This document shows, in pieces, positions 22,134 through 32,709 of a DNA stretch of 64,000 nt. Under the pieces are notes generated by a model. The model worked only from the letters and a program-made list of their open reading frames with translations, did no database searches and was not told the DNA's origin. The stretch is from assembly GCA_946894095.1 (NCBI GenBank), contig OX335653.1, positions 17,179,001-17,243,000 on the forward strand, read 5' to 3'. Origin of the DNA: Incurvaria masculella (taxonomy: Eukaryota > Arthropoda > Insecta > Lepidoptera > Incurvariidae). Within the stretch, counting starts at the first letter, position 1, and each line of letters starts with the position of its first letter. The position numbers and the translations under genes were made by a program.

Positions 22134-22796
22134 CCTCTCTCACCCTTACATTACCTTACCTCTTTGCATGGCACTCATGTCAACAAGTACACTAAGAACG
22201 TTCTTCTCATGAAGGCTTACAAAATGGACTCCTGCCAGCACATGCCTGACCGGTAAAACAATTCGATCTGTCACACCACTGACAGTTCTGAAAGACTAAT
22301 GACAGCTGTCAATGTTGTACAGATGGAAAGGCAAAGTACCTTTCTATGGAACCTCAGATGAACTAAACATTTGCGGTGGTATTTGAAGTGAACTGTCAAA
22401 ATTGTATACGCAGATTTTCACCGGATTAACAATACAAAATAAGACTTAGTCCAGAGATAATGCGCGTATTAAAGTTAGCACGCCCACACTGTTGGGCTTA
22501 GGGCCAATTGCTCAATCCTCAGATAGTACTTATCGGACTGATAGTACACATTCACGTTGGTCAAAAGACGGATAGTCATTGCCGGAGAATTATATCTCTA
22601 TCACAATTATCTGACTATAATTGTACTAATAAACATATGGACTCACTCTATCGGATGGATAAGCAGAAGCGTAAATAAATCCGTCGAATTGTTACCTGGG
22701 TGTTCATAATACTATTGAAAAATCAGCCCTTAGTGTAAAGTACATCGCGGCAGACAGAAAAATATCTAAGTACAAAAAACATAGATTAATTAGATG

Positions 22797-22881
22797 GACT
22801 ACCGTATAATATTAGCCGAACACAGGGCATGCCTGAAGGTATAAATCTTTACGAGGATGACTACACTAAACTGAATGGATT
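22797..22881 (-). repeat. Family B SINE fragment, diverged
   Basis: AATATTAGCCGAACACAGGG and ACACTAAACTGAATGGA, weakly similar to the 3' half. Confidence 0.55.
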
Positions 22882-23937
22882 TTTTTTAACAAGTGTACAA
22901 TCTATATTTTGTTGGCCCCGAATAGATTTTGTCTAAACTGCTAACTAACCTAACCTAACCAAAATGGAATGGTCCATAGCAAAATGGCTTATTTCCAATC
23001 AGGTTCGTTCAAAAGGCCTTAAATCCTGGAGTCTCCTAAAGTGGCTTCCGTCCACTCTGAATACACCTGTTTGTCTATAAACGGGGCTAACCAAAGTAAA
23101 ACCTCTATAATCTAGAAATAACAAACAGCGTCGCAAGGATCGTTTGTTCACCAGGATTCCTCTCCCGAGCCTACTATGTTGACTTAGCGCGGAAAACAAG
23201 TGGCCTACTATCTAACTATATACATTTACACAAATAAAAAAAGTATTTATAATTTTTTGAGCAGAAAATGAGATACTCATTACGAGACTATTTATATGAC
23301 ATCTTAAATAATTGGCATTTTTTTATGTTTTCTCGTATTATTTCCGCAATGGTAGATTAACCCTAATAAAATAAGATAAAATCTATCAATATCTAATCTA
23401 ATGAGATAAAATCTATCAATATCGACCTTATTTTTCCCTTGGCAATAAGGCGTATTTTGCCGCTAAAATCTCGTTCGTCGGACGCCAAAGGGTTAAACAG
23501 TAGTATTAAGAGTTGGCGTGCTAACTTTAATACGTGGATTATCTCCGGAATAAATCGCATTTTGTATGGTAAGTCCGAAGATAGTCCGCGTTCATGATAA
23601 GCCACTCTGAATAATGCTCTGAATAGTACACATAGTTTATATCTGAGTCAGGACTGGTATCCCGCGCCGCTCCCCCGCTGCCGCTGATTAATCAGTCTAC
23701 ATACAAGTCACGTACGCACATAGAAGAGTTCATATGGATAGTACTTGCACGCAATAGCCCAGCGGCCGTGCGAGCACCGAAAAAGTAGCAAGGATTTTGA
23801 ATGAAATACATATCTTCACTCAAACTGCGTTATGACAGCTCGGAATGTATTAAACTGACAGATCATATCGCAGTTGCAATCGCACTGCCGGTCTCCTCAT
23901 GGGATGAGATGGGTGTTGCGCTCGAAAATCGGGCTCA

Positions 23938-24690
23938 ATATCGCGAAAGCATTTGACCGGGTCTGGCACAAGACACTGCTTTCCAAGCCACCGTCCTATG
24001 GCCTTCCAATCGATCTGTGTAACTAGATCGCCGACTTTCTGCATGGCCACAACATTAAAGTCTCAATTGACGGTTGTTGCTCCAAAGCTATGTCAGTGAA
24101 TGCCGGTGTATCGCAGGGCTCTGTGCTCTCCCCAACCCTTTTTCTGCTACACATTAATGATATGCTCAATTTGGGTAACATTGATTGCTACGCAGATGAC
24201 AGCGCGGTGCTAGCCAGGTACACCAGTCTCCGGACCGCAATCCGGGCTGAAGTGCAGGAGGATAGGCGGCGTCTCATTGTTAGACTCGAAGAGACCCTGG
24301 AAAAAGGTTCCGGATGGGGTCTCCAGAACCTCGTTGGATTTAATACGATATATGATTAGTATGTGCTACCTCGGTTTGAAGTCGGTGCCACACCCCGAAA
24401 ACATTTTTTTTCGGGACTTACCATGCTTAACGTTCTGTACAATATTGTTTGAAGTAAATCTATAGTTATAGTAATAGTAATGTAAGTACAACTGCAGAAA
24501 ACATATCAAATGATATTACAAGTATCTACTCCCAGATAAGGTTGGTCACTCAGGGAGGTAAATGACCACAACCTCAAAACCTGTAAGGTTGAGAGAGGCC
24601 TAAGCCCTCTACTATTCTACATACTACATTAGGTTCAAATAGTGTAATGTGAGTGCAAAAAAGGCATAAATAATAAAATAATAATGTTTC
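23938..24690 (+). pseudogene. CR1/Jockey-like LINE RT fragment
   Basis: The + strand encodes AKAFDRVWHKTLLSK, an in-frame stop (TAG after DLCN, about 24027), IADFLHGHNIKVSIDGCCSK, then VSQGSVLSPTLFLLHINDML and the catalytic DCYADDSAV. The reading frame ends at 24357. A non-coding 3' part runs to an AATAATAAAATAATAATG tail at about 24690. Dead, because of the stop and the truncation at both ends. Confidence 0.8.
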
Positions 24691-26027
24691 ACACCATGTT
24701 TGAAGGAACCCATCTTGTACTTTGGGGGAAATACCTCGGAAGGGAGTTCATTCTTAGATGAAGGATCTAGAAGATCGGTGCGTTCTTATTTTTGGATTCT
24801 CGACTAGGAATATGTGCATTTTCTCCCTGTTTCGCGTTAAGCGATGGATACCTTTCTAGGACAGGGGAGGTAAATATTCCAGCCTATCAGCTCTCGCAGC
24901 TCGGCGCATCAGCTGCCCACTGCAGCTAAAGTACAGAAACATCCTGTCAAAGATATGGATAACTAAGGTCATAAATAGTACAAAACTAGCCAAAAACTGC
25001 TTATTTTCGCTGGTAGTATGACATTTCTATACAGCGCTATCTGCCATCACTGACAGAACTACACCGTCATTAAACTATATTCTGAAATGTGAATTGCAAA
25101 GCAACCTGTGGACTTTTATAATCCCTATTCAACACAGGCAAAGACACAGGTATGACGTTAGCAATATATCCACCAACCTATTCATCCAAGTCCATTTATT
25201 AGCACAGCTACATTGATCTGTATGGAAAACACGGACAACTTTTAATTGCCGCTTCGGCCGGCCATATTCTCATCCAAAGCGGTGGTACTTACCTACCCAT
25301 GCGAGCCTAACCCAAACACTTAGTAGGAGAAGGGAACCTACAGCTTTACATGGATTCCGAACCATGGAACAGCTCGAGTTTGAAGCGAAAGGCACTTATC
25401 CGACTAAGAAAGGAAATAAGGTGGTGGAGGCAGTGAACGAATCCACGACTTCTGGATTAGAAGGCTAGTCTCCGCGCCCCTGAGCCACAAGCTATGAACA
25501 ATATATGTATTTTTGGTATCCATAGGATACATTAGAACGTTCTGCAGGATTCTTTACCTAATCTTTAATTAAGCAATTTTGTGTCCCAACAGTTCAAACT
25601 GTTTAAAATAGCCAAAATCTTCATTTCGAGTTCTTGTGATAAACATATAAGTTGAAAATTCACGCAGGAAATAAAGTAGGTACTCAGAATTTGATTTTGT
25701 TTCCTTTTTAATACAGTAAAAGAGCATCCAAAAATCCGAAACAACAAAAAGCCATACCTACTTAGTTATAGGATAACTGACATAATCCTGACCTTTCGAA
25801 CAATTCAATTGTATATATAAATAAAACGATTTGTCCACTGACAGTTTAATCCTGTTACAAACAAACATATTTGATACTTAGTAGGAATAGAGTTCGTGTT
25901 GCACAGCGATCGGATATGACGCTCTCGGCAGTCGACGACCATTATTATCGTTGTTTTCATTAGTTTTTTAGTAAATTTATGCACTAAAAAAAAAACACCC
26001 TTCGTTTCCTTTCCTGTACTGTACCAC
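24691..26027. other. Intergenic; SINE copy only
   Basis: A SINE B lies at 25150-25493. Nothing else recognised. Confidence 0.5.
25150..25493 (-). repeat. Family B SINE, most of length
   Basis: ACGGACAACTTTTAATTGCC, GGTTCCGAACCATGGAACAG-like text, and a worn tRNA-like head CCGCGCCCCTGAGCCACAAG. Confidence 0.78.
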
Positions 26028-26434
26028 GGAAAGTGGCCCGTAGCCCAGGGACGGGTGGAAGTTACTTCCATGCCAGAGGTCTGGGTTTAAATCCCCGCCA
26101 CGTTCACGCACGACTTTCTCTCTCTTTCCGAGTTGAACAAGTGCATTTCGTTACGAATGCGAGCTGTTTCCATGATTCGGAATCCATATATTTTCCCTTC
26201 TCCTTACATGTGGCAGTGTGAAGCTGCCCCAGGTTAGTACCATCGCATTGGATGAAAAGGTGGACGAAGCGGTAATGAATAAAATATCCGTGTTTTCAAT
26301 GCAGTTCAATGTGGCTGTGCTCATAAAGGGAAGGTCCTGCCATGGCACCTAATTCCTTCGGGAATGCGGTGTGTTGGTCTTATTCTCGTATCACGACAAT
26401 GGGTGTGGTATTAGCTATTTATGTCCAGTCAGAA
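26028..26434 (+). mobile_element. Family B SINE, full-length reference copy
   Basis: About 407 bp. The head resembles a tRNA with pol III boxes: GTGGCCCGTAGCCCAGGGAC (A-box region) and GGTCTGGGTTTAAATCCCCG (B box). The body has GGTTAGTACCATCGCATTGG, TCCGTGTTTTCAATGCAGTT and GGTCCTGCCATGGCACCTAA. It ends GGTATTAGCTATTTATGTCC. This order lets all other copies be aligned. No protein frame. Confidence 0.85.
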
Positions 26435-27129
26435 AAGAACTTGCCTTTGCCCGGCACCACCTGATGGAGGCAAATTCTGGGAATTCCGCGTTGATGAATC
26501 AGGAATATTCTCAGGAAAGTAATTAGCTTTGACATTACTTTGGTATTATGGTAATTGATCGCAGGGCTACACGGAAATATTTCCATGTGCTTCCGAATTG
26601 AGAGCTTAAGGGCCTGGTACTATACTCCCTACAAACCAAACGTGCAGTCGGGGCCATAAAAGTTTATGAGCTAGTGAAGCCCAATTGTGGATCCGCGATT
26701 ATCGATAGCGTCGATAGATATTTCATGATTTCATGAACAAGATACATTGTCAAATATTCGTCTTATCCCTGATGGATGGTGAGTATATTTACTAGGGAAG
26801 TATATTTAACATTTTTTATGTTTGCGCAATTTTCAAATAAAAATAAAAATTAAATCGTCTGTCATCTAACAGGTTTTTTATTTATGCAAAAGTTAATATT
26901 AAAAAAAAACTTATGAAAGCAGTACAAAAATCATATAAAATATGCAAAAGTAACCAACACGTGGTATATATCTTGCCCGTCATGTGGTATTTTTATGTAT
27001 GATTCACGAAAACAAACTCGATAATCTTAAATTAAAAAAATATTAAATCATTTATTATAAAAGCAGTACAAAAACACTTATAAGTAACTATAAAAAATAC
27101 AAGTTTAATGTTCAGTCACATCGTATACA
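26435..27129. other. AT-rich DNA downstream of the DDE fragment
   Basis: Repeated AAAGCAGTACAAAAA (26918 and 27061) may be part of the DDE transposon's non-coding end. No terminal repeat was identified. Confidence 0.4.
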
Positions 27130-27372
27130 TTAAAAATCGTCATCAGAATCGCTGTCATCGTCATTGACTTGAAAAATGAATGGTTGGGTATCACGAACAC
27201 GAGCTTTTGCAAAATCTTCCTCTTGAAGCCGTTCTGCATGATTGACACATTTTTGCCAATTGTCTCGTGTGACATTGTTTATGGCATCATGCAGAAGTTT
27301 TTCGACGTCTGCTATTTTAAAGGTAGCGTTCTTGGCCGCGACTTCGCCTTTTACTGGAGCCCAAATTAACTC
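27130..27372 (-). pseudogene. C-terminal end of a DDE_3 (Tc1/mariner-IS630 type) transposase
   Basis: An open - strand frame of 80 codons runs from the LTR junction to TAA at 27130-27132. It begins ELIWAPVKGEVAAKN, then TFKIADVEKLL, NVTRDNWQKCVNHAE and an acidic end NDDDSDSDDDF. This is the familiar end of DDE superfamily transposases of insect genomes (NPIELIW, then VT...W..C..H). Everything upstream of the catalytic-domain end is missing: on the far side of the BEL element no transposase sequence continues. It is a remnant cut by the retroelement. Confidence 0.8.
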
Positions 27373-27566
27373 GTTGGAGTCGAAGCTCGTCTCGTAATGA
27401 AAATAAAACTGAAATCTTCAACGTCACAATTGGATATATTGAAGTGCGTGCGTCGGCGTCGAGTGTTTCTTTCAGACTGCGGAGGCGGGGGGGGGCATCG
27501 AATGGCTGTCTGCTGCAGGCAGCGCGGCGCGAGCCAGCCTCGCATAACACGCTTGATGTCTGAACA
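27373..27566 (-). repeat. 3' LTR of the BEL/Pao element
   Basis: This is a direct repeat of 33702-33897, about 194 bp. Read on the - strand it begins TGTTCAGACATC. Its outer end stops at CTCCAAC, lacking the final A of the expected CA end, and runs straight into DDE transposase coding sequence. Confidence 0.92.
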
Positions 27567-27576
27567 TACCCCCCGG
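27567..27576 (-). other. Polypurine tract
   Basis: On the - strand CCGGGGGGTA precedes the 3' LTR directly. This is the expected position for plus-strand DNA priming. It is short and interrupted by TA. Confidence 0.6.
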
Positions 27577-27590
27577 CGTTGAAAGAAGTT

Positions 27591-30500
27591 TCAACAATTG
27601 ATGTCGACTGGAAGAGGGCAGACTCTTGAGAAAGCTCGCCGGATGATCCCCTTGGCGGTCTTAATGTCAGCCACCCTGGAGATGCCGTCGTTGCCTGGAT
27701 AGACCTCAAGAATGCGACCCAGGCTCCATTGCAGCGGTGGTAGATCTTCCTTTATGACGACCATTGTTCCCTTGACGAGGTCATCCTTGGAATGTTGCCA
27801 TTTGGTTCTTTGCTGAAGTTCGACTAGGTACTCTTTCTGCCACCTCTTCCAATAATGTTGACGCAATTGCTCAATGCGTTCGAACCTTGAAAGACGATTC
27901 GTAGGGACGTCTTCCAGCCTTGAATTCGGCACCGATGTTAAGGTTCGTCCGATTAGGAAGTGAGCTGGAGTCAAGGGAAGGTGATCATCGGGATCGGAAG
28001 AAAGAGGTGAAATGGGACGAGAATTCAAAATTGCTTCTATTTGAACTAAAACTGTGTAAAGTTCTTCAAATGTGAGATGACTATTTTCTAGAACCCGTTT
28101 CAAGTGGTGTTTGGTGGATTTGACTCCTGCTTCCCGAAGCCCGCCAAAGTGCGGTGCGTATGCTGGTGAAAAGTGAAATCGTACGGATTCGTTTGCCATG
28201 ACCTCGGACACTTGGGTAGAATTTTCTTTCAAAAATCTCTTCAAATCATTGTTTGCACCGACAAATGCAGTACCATTGTCAGAATAGATATCAGATGGCT
28301 TCCCTCGACGACTTATGAATCGGCGGAGAGCCAGTAAAAATGAGTCCTTCGAAAGATCTGTAACTAATTCTAAATGCATACACTTGGTAGCAAAGCAAAC
28401 AAAAATGGCTATATAAGTTTTAATAAGCTTACAACCGCGACCCTTTCGGTCCGCAGCCATAATTGGGCCCGCATAATCAACCCCAGTGCAATGAAAAGGT
28501 AGATTTGACACGACGCGTTGCTTGGGTAAATTTCCCATAATAGGTGAAACGGTTCGCGCTTTCAAACGGCTACATGTAACACAGTTATGGACTACCTTTT
28601 TTGATAAGTTTCTACCGCCGATGGGCCAGTAAGTTTCTCTGATAGTTGCAAGCAGTTGCTGAGGGCCAGCGTGCATTAGTTTGATATGCTCGCTTCGAAA
28701 GAGTAAAGTTGAGAATTGATGTTTAGCACAAATAATAATTGGATGCTTCTTGTCATAACCAAAATCTGAGTTTTGGAGACGACCACCAACTCTGATGATG
28801 CCGTCGGAATCGAGAAATGGATTCAGAGAAGTAAGTGGACTCTTCTTAATGACCTGACTATTTTTTAATGCCTTCAGTTCACATGAATATAATTCCAGCT
28901 GAACCAGATTTAACAGGAATGTCAACGAGGCCCTTAATTCATCCACAGTAAGTATACCTGACCTTCTAGTTGTTCCTGGTTTGCAGTTGTGTATGAAACG
29001 TAATACATAAGCCATGCTGCGCATAAGCCTGGACAGGTTGGAGAAACTGTCGAATGATATGACCGCGGTGCTGGTGATGGAAAACAAGCACTTTGGATCG
29101 TCTCTCAATTCTGGTAAGTTGTCACTTGACTCGAATCCTTTAGGTTTAGGCCAAGATGATTCATCTCGGCTTAGAAACGAAGGGCCAGACCACCAGATTG
29201 AAGCATGTTGTAATTGATTTGGGTTAATCCCCCTAGAGAGCATGTCTGCTGGATTTTCGTGAGTAGACACGTGACGCCAGATGTAATTTCCAGTGAGCTC
29301 TTGGATCTCCGCTACGCGATTTTTAACAAAAGGCTTGAGCTTGTTCGGAACCAATTTAAGCCAACTTAGCACAATGGACGAGTCTGTCCAAAGAACACAC
29401 CTGTTCACCTCTAACCTTAAAGAGTCCAAGACCTTCTCCAAGAGCCGTGCAGCAACAAGAGCTCCACACAATTCAAGACGAGGTATGGTAGTGGGCTTCA
29501 ACGGTGCCACCTTACTCTTGGAACAGAGCAAGTGTATCTTGTGGTCGAGAGTTTCGCCGTTGGCTGATCGTAAGTATAAGCATGCACCGTATGCATCTTG
29601 TGACGCGTCAGAAAAAACGTGAATCTCCTTAGGTTTGGCAGTGTTACAAATCACTCTCCTGGGAATCCGTAAGTCATTCAGACATGACAGTTGGGATATG
29701 AAGCTTTGCCATAGAACTTGGACATCAACAGGCACAGGTTCATCCCAAGTTAGTTTGTGTAACCAGAGTTTTTGGAGTATTATTTTTGCCTGAATGATAC
29801 ATGGGCTCAAAAGCCCTAACGGATCGAATATTTGGGCAATCGCAGATAGTATGCTCCGTTTTGAAACAGTGGTCTTATCACACTGGTCATTTATTTTGAT
29901 AAACAGTTCGTCAGTGACATTGGACCATCCAAGTCCTAATGTTTTGGATTGGTCGACCGAATCTAGGATTAGATTTAGATTGTCAGAAGTCGCGGCGGTC
30001 ATAAAGCTAGGCTCATTAGAGCGCCATTTGCGGAGATTAAAACAACCTGAACTTAGAGCCTTTGACACCTCTGATCGAATCCATATCAGTTTTTCCATGG
30101 TATCTGCTCCAGTGAGCATGTCATCGACATAAAAATCCTTTCGGATGATATCTGAAATGAGTGGGTCTTCACACTCCTTGGCAATTTGTATGAGACACCT
30201 AACAGCTAAATATGGTGCTGAGGCGGTGCCATATGTTACGGTGTTCAGTTGGTAAGTTTTCAGTGGTTCGGTAGGGCTTTCTCTCCACAATATGTTTTGA
30301 AGATATCTCATATCTTTTGTGACCAAAATTTGTCGATACATCTTTTCGATGTCAGCCGTAAGGACATACTTATGTTGGCGAAATCGCAACAAGATTGATA
30401 AGAGGTCATCTTGAAAGGTCGGTCCGACCATCTGAATTTCATTGCAAGATATTCCTGATGTGGTCTTAGCTGAACAATCGAACACCACTCTAAGTTTGGT

Positions 30501-30848
30501 TGTAGAACTTTCTTCGCGTACTACTCCATGATGAGGCGCATAGTAAGATACCATATCTTCGTGGTTATTCATGACATTTAACTGAATTTCTGTCATGTGT
30601 CCCAACATCTCATATTCGCGAAGAAACTCGTTGTACTGACCGCTAAGATTGGGTTGACGATCGAGTTTTCTCTCAAGTGATAAAAATCGAGATTTAGCCA
30701 TTTCAAACGAGTTGCCGACTTGGTGGCTGTTTGAGAGGTATAGACACCTCAAATCGACCGTCAGATTGACGTTTCGTATTTTCGGAGAAGTGAACTTCAC
30801 ATAAGTGCTCTTCTTGTGACCACGCTTCCTTCGTAGGTATCGAATCAA
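27591..30848 (-). CDS. Pol frame of the BEL/Pao element (RT, RNase H, integrase)
   Basis: The open frame is 1085 codons; its annotated first Met (30848) overlaps the gag-protease frame and is probably not a real start. Pao-type RT includes LRVVFDCSA, LTADIEKMYRQI and the catalytic YVDD (FYVDDMLTG). RNase H has VFSDASQDAYGACLY and WTDSSIVLSWL. The integrase zinc-binding region has H-x-H-C-x2-C around LMHAGPQQLL and NCVTCSRLKA. The core has GVDYAGPI, IYSDNGTAFVGA and HFGGLREAGVKS. A DUF5641-like segment (PLTPAHFLIGR, LQWSLGRILEVYPG) closes it. No internal stops, so the enzyme set may be recent or still functional. Confidence 0.93.
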   Translation of the reverse strand: MIRYLRRKRGHKKSTYVKFTSPKIRNVNLTVDLRCLYLSNSHQVGNSFEMAKSRFLSLERKLDRQPNLSGQYNEFLREYEMLGHMTEIQLNVMNNHEDMVSYYAPHHGVVREESSTTKLRVVFDCSAKTTSGISCNEIQMVGPTFQDDLLSILLRFRQHKYVLTADIEKMYRQILVTKDMRYLQNILWRESPTEPLKTYQLNTVTYGTASAPYLAVRCLIQIAKECEDPLISDIIRKDFYVDDMLTGADTMEKLIWIRSEVSKALSSGCFNLRKWRSNEPSFMTAATSDNLNLILDSVDQSKTLGLGWSNVTDELFIKINDQCDKTTVSKRSILSAIAQIFDPLGLLSPCIIQAKIILQKLWLHKLTWDEPVPVDVQVLWQSFISQLSCLNDLRIPRRVICNTAKPKEIHVFSDASQDAYGACLYLRSANGETLDHKIHLLCSKSKVAPLKPTTIPRLELCGALVAARLLEKVLDSLRLEVNRCVLWTDSSIVLSWLKLVPNKLKPFVKNRVAEIQELTGNYIWRHVSTHENPADMLSRGINPNQLQHASIWWSGPSFLSRDESSWPKPKGFESSDNLPELRDDPKCLFSITSTAVISFDSFSNLSRLMRSMAYVLRFIHNCKPGTTRRSGILTVDELRASLTFLLNLVQLELYSCELKALKNSQVIKKSPLTSLNPFLDSDGIIRVGGRLQNSDFGYDKKHPIIICAKHQFSTLLFRSEHIKLMHAGPQQLLATIRETYWPIGGRNLSKKVVHNCVTCSRLKARTVSPIMGNLPKQRVVSNLPFHCTGVDYAGPIMAADRKGRGCKLIKTYIAIFVCFATKCMHLELVTDLSKDSFLLALRRFISRRGKPSDIYSDNGTAFVGANNDLKRFLKENSTQVSEVMANESVRFHFSPAYAPHFGGLREAGVKSTKHHLKRVLENSHLTFEELYTVLVQIEAILNSRPISPLSSDPDDHLPLTPAHFLIGRTLTSVPNSRLEDVPTNRLSRFERIEQLRQHYWKRWQKEYLVELQQRTKWQHSKDDLVKGTMVVIKEDLPPLQWSLGRILEVYPGNDGISRVADIKTAKGIIRRAFSRVCPLPVDINC

Positions 30849-32709
30849 GCTCCCAAAATTTGGCGAGCTGATCTTGAAGGTCCATATTCATTGCAAAATG
30901 ACATTTAATGTTGCTGGTGTTAATATCAGTGATACCCGAAATCAACCAACCAAGTTTAGTGCTGCGCAGAATTGGCTTGTTTTTACCCAACTTGATTTGA
31001 CCAGATCCGATCAGGTCCCAAAACACATCTGCACTTATGAGAATGTCAATTTCGGACGGCAAGTGAAAATCTGGATCTGCCAACTTCAAGTCTGCGGGGA
31101 TATCTAGGTCAGCACGGTTGACTATAGTGCCGGGTAGCGACGATGTTATGGTTGATAGCACAAAACAGGAAATATCATGATTGTATGGACCTTGCAATGA
31201 TTGTATATTTAGACAGCATTTCTTTGTGATCGAAAGGAGATTGTTGCTTACTCCAGATATTGATGCAGTCACATTAACTGTTTTAAGATTTAGAATTTTG
31301 CACATTTTTTCCGAAATGAAGCACGCCATGCTCCCTGAATCCAAAAGAACGCGAGCTGTATGAGCATTTCCACGGCTGTCATAAACCTGTACAAGCGCTG
31401 TTGACAGCAAAACTTGTGGATTAGGTGTATTCGCAAACGCGGATATAGTTGCGTTCGTTACATTCAGAACTTGAGGTTCACTGCCTGAAGCGCTCAGCTG
31501 AGTGTGCGCTTCCTTGTGGAGCAGAGTGTTATGTTTTGCCTGACATTTTTGGCAATGACGAAAGTTTCGACACTCCTTTGAGAAATGCCCAGGTCTAAAA
31601 CAGTTTGAGCACAATTTTAAATCTTTCACTGTATTTTGTCTGTCTTCGACTGATAAATTCTTAAATTGATCACAGTAGTATAAAGTGTGGTTTGCCTTGC
31701 ACATTGGGCAAGAGGCTTTGAACGTCTTTGGATTGACTTTAGTCGTGAGAGCCCTGATTTTCGGTGCATTATTTTGAACCTTACCACTGCTACTGGGTGG
31801 ACTATGCTCCGATTTGTTTAGCTCGATAGTCTCAAGTAAATCTGCTCGATTTCTTAGAAATTCTGAGAGTACCCCCAGAGTAATGGTCTTCGTTTTAACC
31901 TTGAGTTCTTCCCATTCTCGCTGAGTGCGATTATCCAACTTTGATGAAATTAGGTAAATGAGTAAGGTGTCCCATTTATCTGTAGGTTCTCCCAGAGTTT
32001 GCAGAGAACGAATATTTTTCATGTATGCATCGACCAAATCTCTGATAGATCGAGCAGATTCCCTTTTTATTGGTTCAATGTTGAACAAAGCCTTCACGTT
32101 GTTTTGTATAAGCATGTTTGGATTGTTGTATCGATTGCACAAAAGCTCCCAGGCAACCTTGTAGTTGGAACTAGAGAACTCCAGTGATCTGATAACCTCC
32201 GCCGCACATCCCTCTAAGGTTGCACGAAGGTAATGAAATTTTTGAATTTCATTGATACTGTCATTGTTGTGTATCAGTGACAGATAAGTGTCCCGATACT
32301 CCAACCAGTTTTGATACTGACCGGAGAATTTCGGGAGAACGATCGTCGGCATCTTTACACTATTTGCCTGATTTATTTGTGATTTTTCTTCACCTGAAAT
32401 ACCGGTGGAGGTACCCTGTACATTTGCCCCATATAATTGTTGTGCTTTTGCCAAATTGCAGTAATATGATTTTTCAAAATCGTCACGTTCAGCTAATTGT
32501 ACTCCTTGCGCATCTCCTGTTACCGCTTCCATCTCTTCTTGAATCAGATTGAATTGTTCAAATAATGCTTCAAATTTCACCAATCGGGATTTAAGTTCAA
32601 GAGTTTGAATATTGCTTAATTTTGATGGAAGAGTAGCAAGATAGTGCGCGAACTGTGTCACCCTACCCTTGTAGGCTGACCTTCTCTTAGGTAAATCCTT
32701 TTCTGACAT
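30703..32709 (-). CDS. Gag-protease frame of the BEL/Pao element
   Basis: This is a 668-codon frame from ATG (32709). The N-terminal half matches the DUF1759-type gag of BEL elements (PKFSGQYQNWLEYRDTYLSL). Zinc-knuckle-like clusters follow: CPMCKANHTLYYC, CSNCFRPGHFSKEC and CQKCQAKHNTLLH. The aspartic protease active site is LLDSGSMACFIS. The frame ends at 30703, where BEL elements normally read on into RT; the pol frame lies one base over. It is otherwise undamaged. Confidence 0.9.
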   Translation of the reverse strand: MSEKDLPKRRSAYKGRVTQFAHYLATLPSKLSNIQTLELKSRLVKFEALFEQFNLIQEEMEAVTGDAQGVQLAERDDFEKSYYCNLAKAQQLYGANVQGTSTGISGEEKSQINQANSVKMPTIVLPKFSGQYQNWLEYRDTYLSLIHNNDSINEIQKFHYLRATLEGCAAEVIRSLEFSSSNYKVAWELLCNRYNNPNMLIQNNVKALFNIEPIKRESARSIRDLVDAYMKNIRSLQTLGEPTDKWDTLLIYLISSKLDNRTQREWEELKVKTKTITLGVLSEFLRNRADLLETIELNKSEHSPPSSSGKVQNNAPKIRALTTKVNPKTFKASCPMCKANHTLYYCDQFKNLSVEDRQNTVKDLKLCSNCFRPGHFSKECRNFRHCQKCQAKHNTLLHKEAHTQLSASGSEPQVLNVTNATISAFANTPNPQVLLSTALVQVYDSRGNAHTARVLLDSGSMACFISEKMCKILNLKTVNVTASISGVSNNLLSITKKCCLNIQSLQGPYNHDISCFVLSTITSSLPGTIVNRADLDIPADLKLADPDFHLPSEIDILISADVFWDLIGSGQIKLGKNKPILRSTKLGWLISGITDINTSNIKCHFAMNMDLQDQLAKFWELDSIPTKEAWSQEEHLCEVHFSENTKRQSDGRFEVSIPLKQPPSRQLV

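Larger units (their letters stand above)
20916..23937. other. Intergenic; no gene seen
   Basis: The 112-codon frame at 21691-22029 has no recognisable domain. Old dispersed repeats lie around 22365-22505 and 23035-23625, with a SINE fragment at 22797-22881. Confidence 0.5.

Noticed and set aside
26479..26487. GGGAATTCC, a perfect NF-kB/Dorsal-type site
   Set aside because: Single site, about 10 kb from any gene; expected by chance and not tied to a promoter.
28000..30200. Several + strand frames of 60-110 codons
   Set aside because: Antisense shadows of the BEL pol frame.
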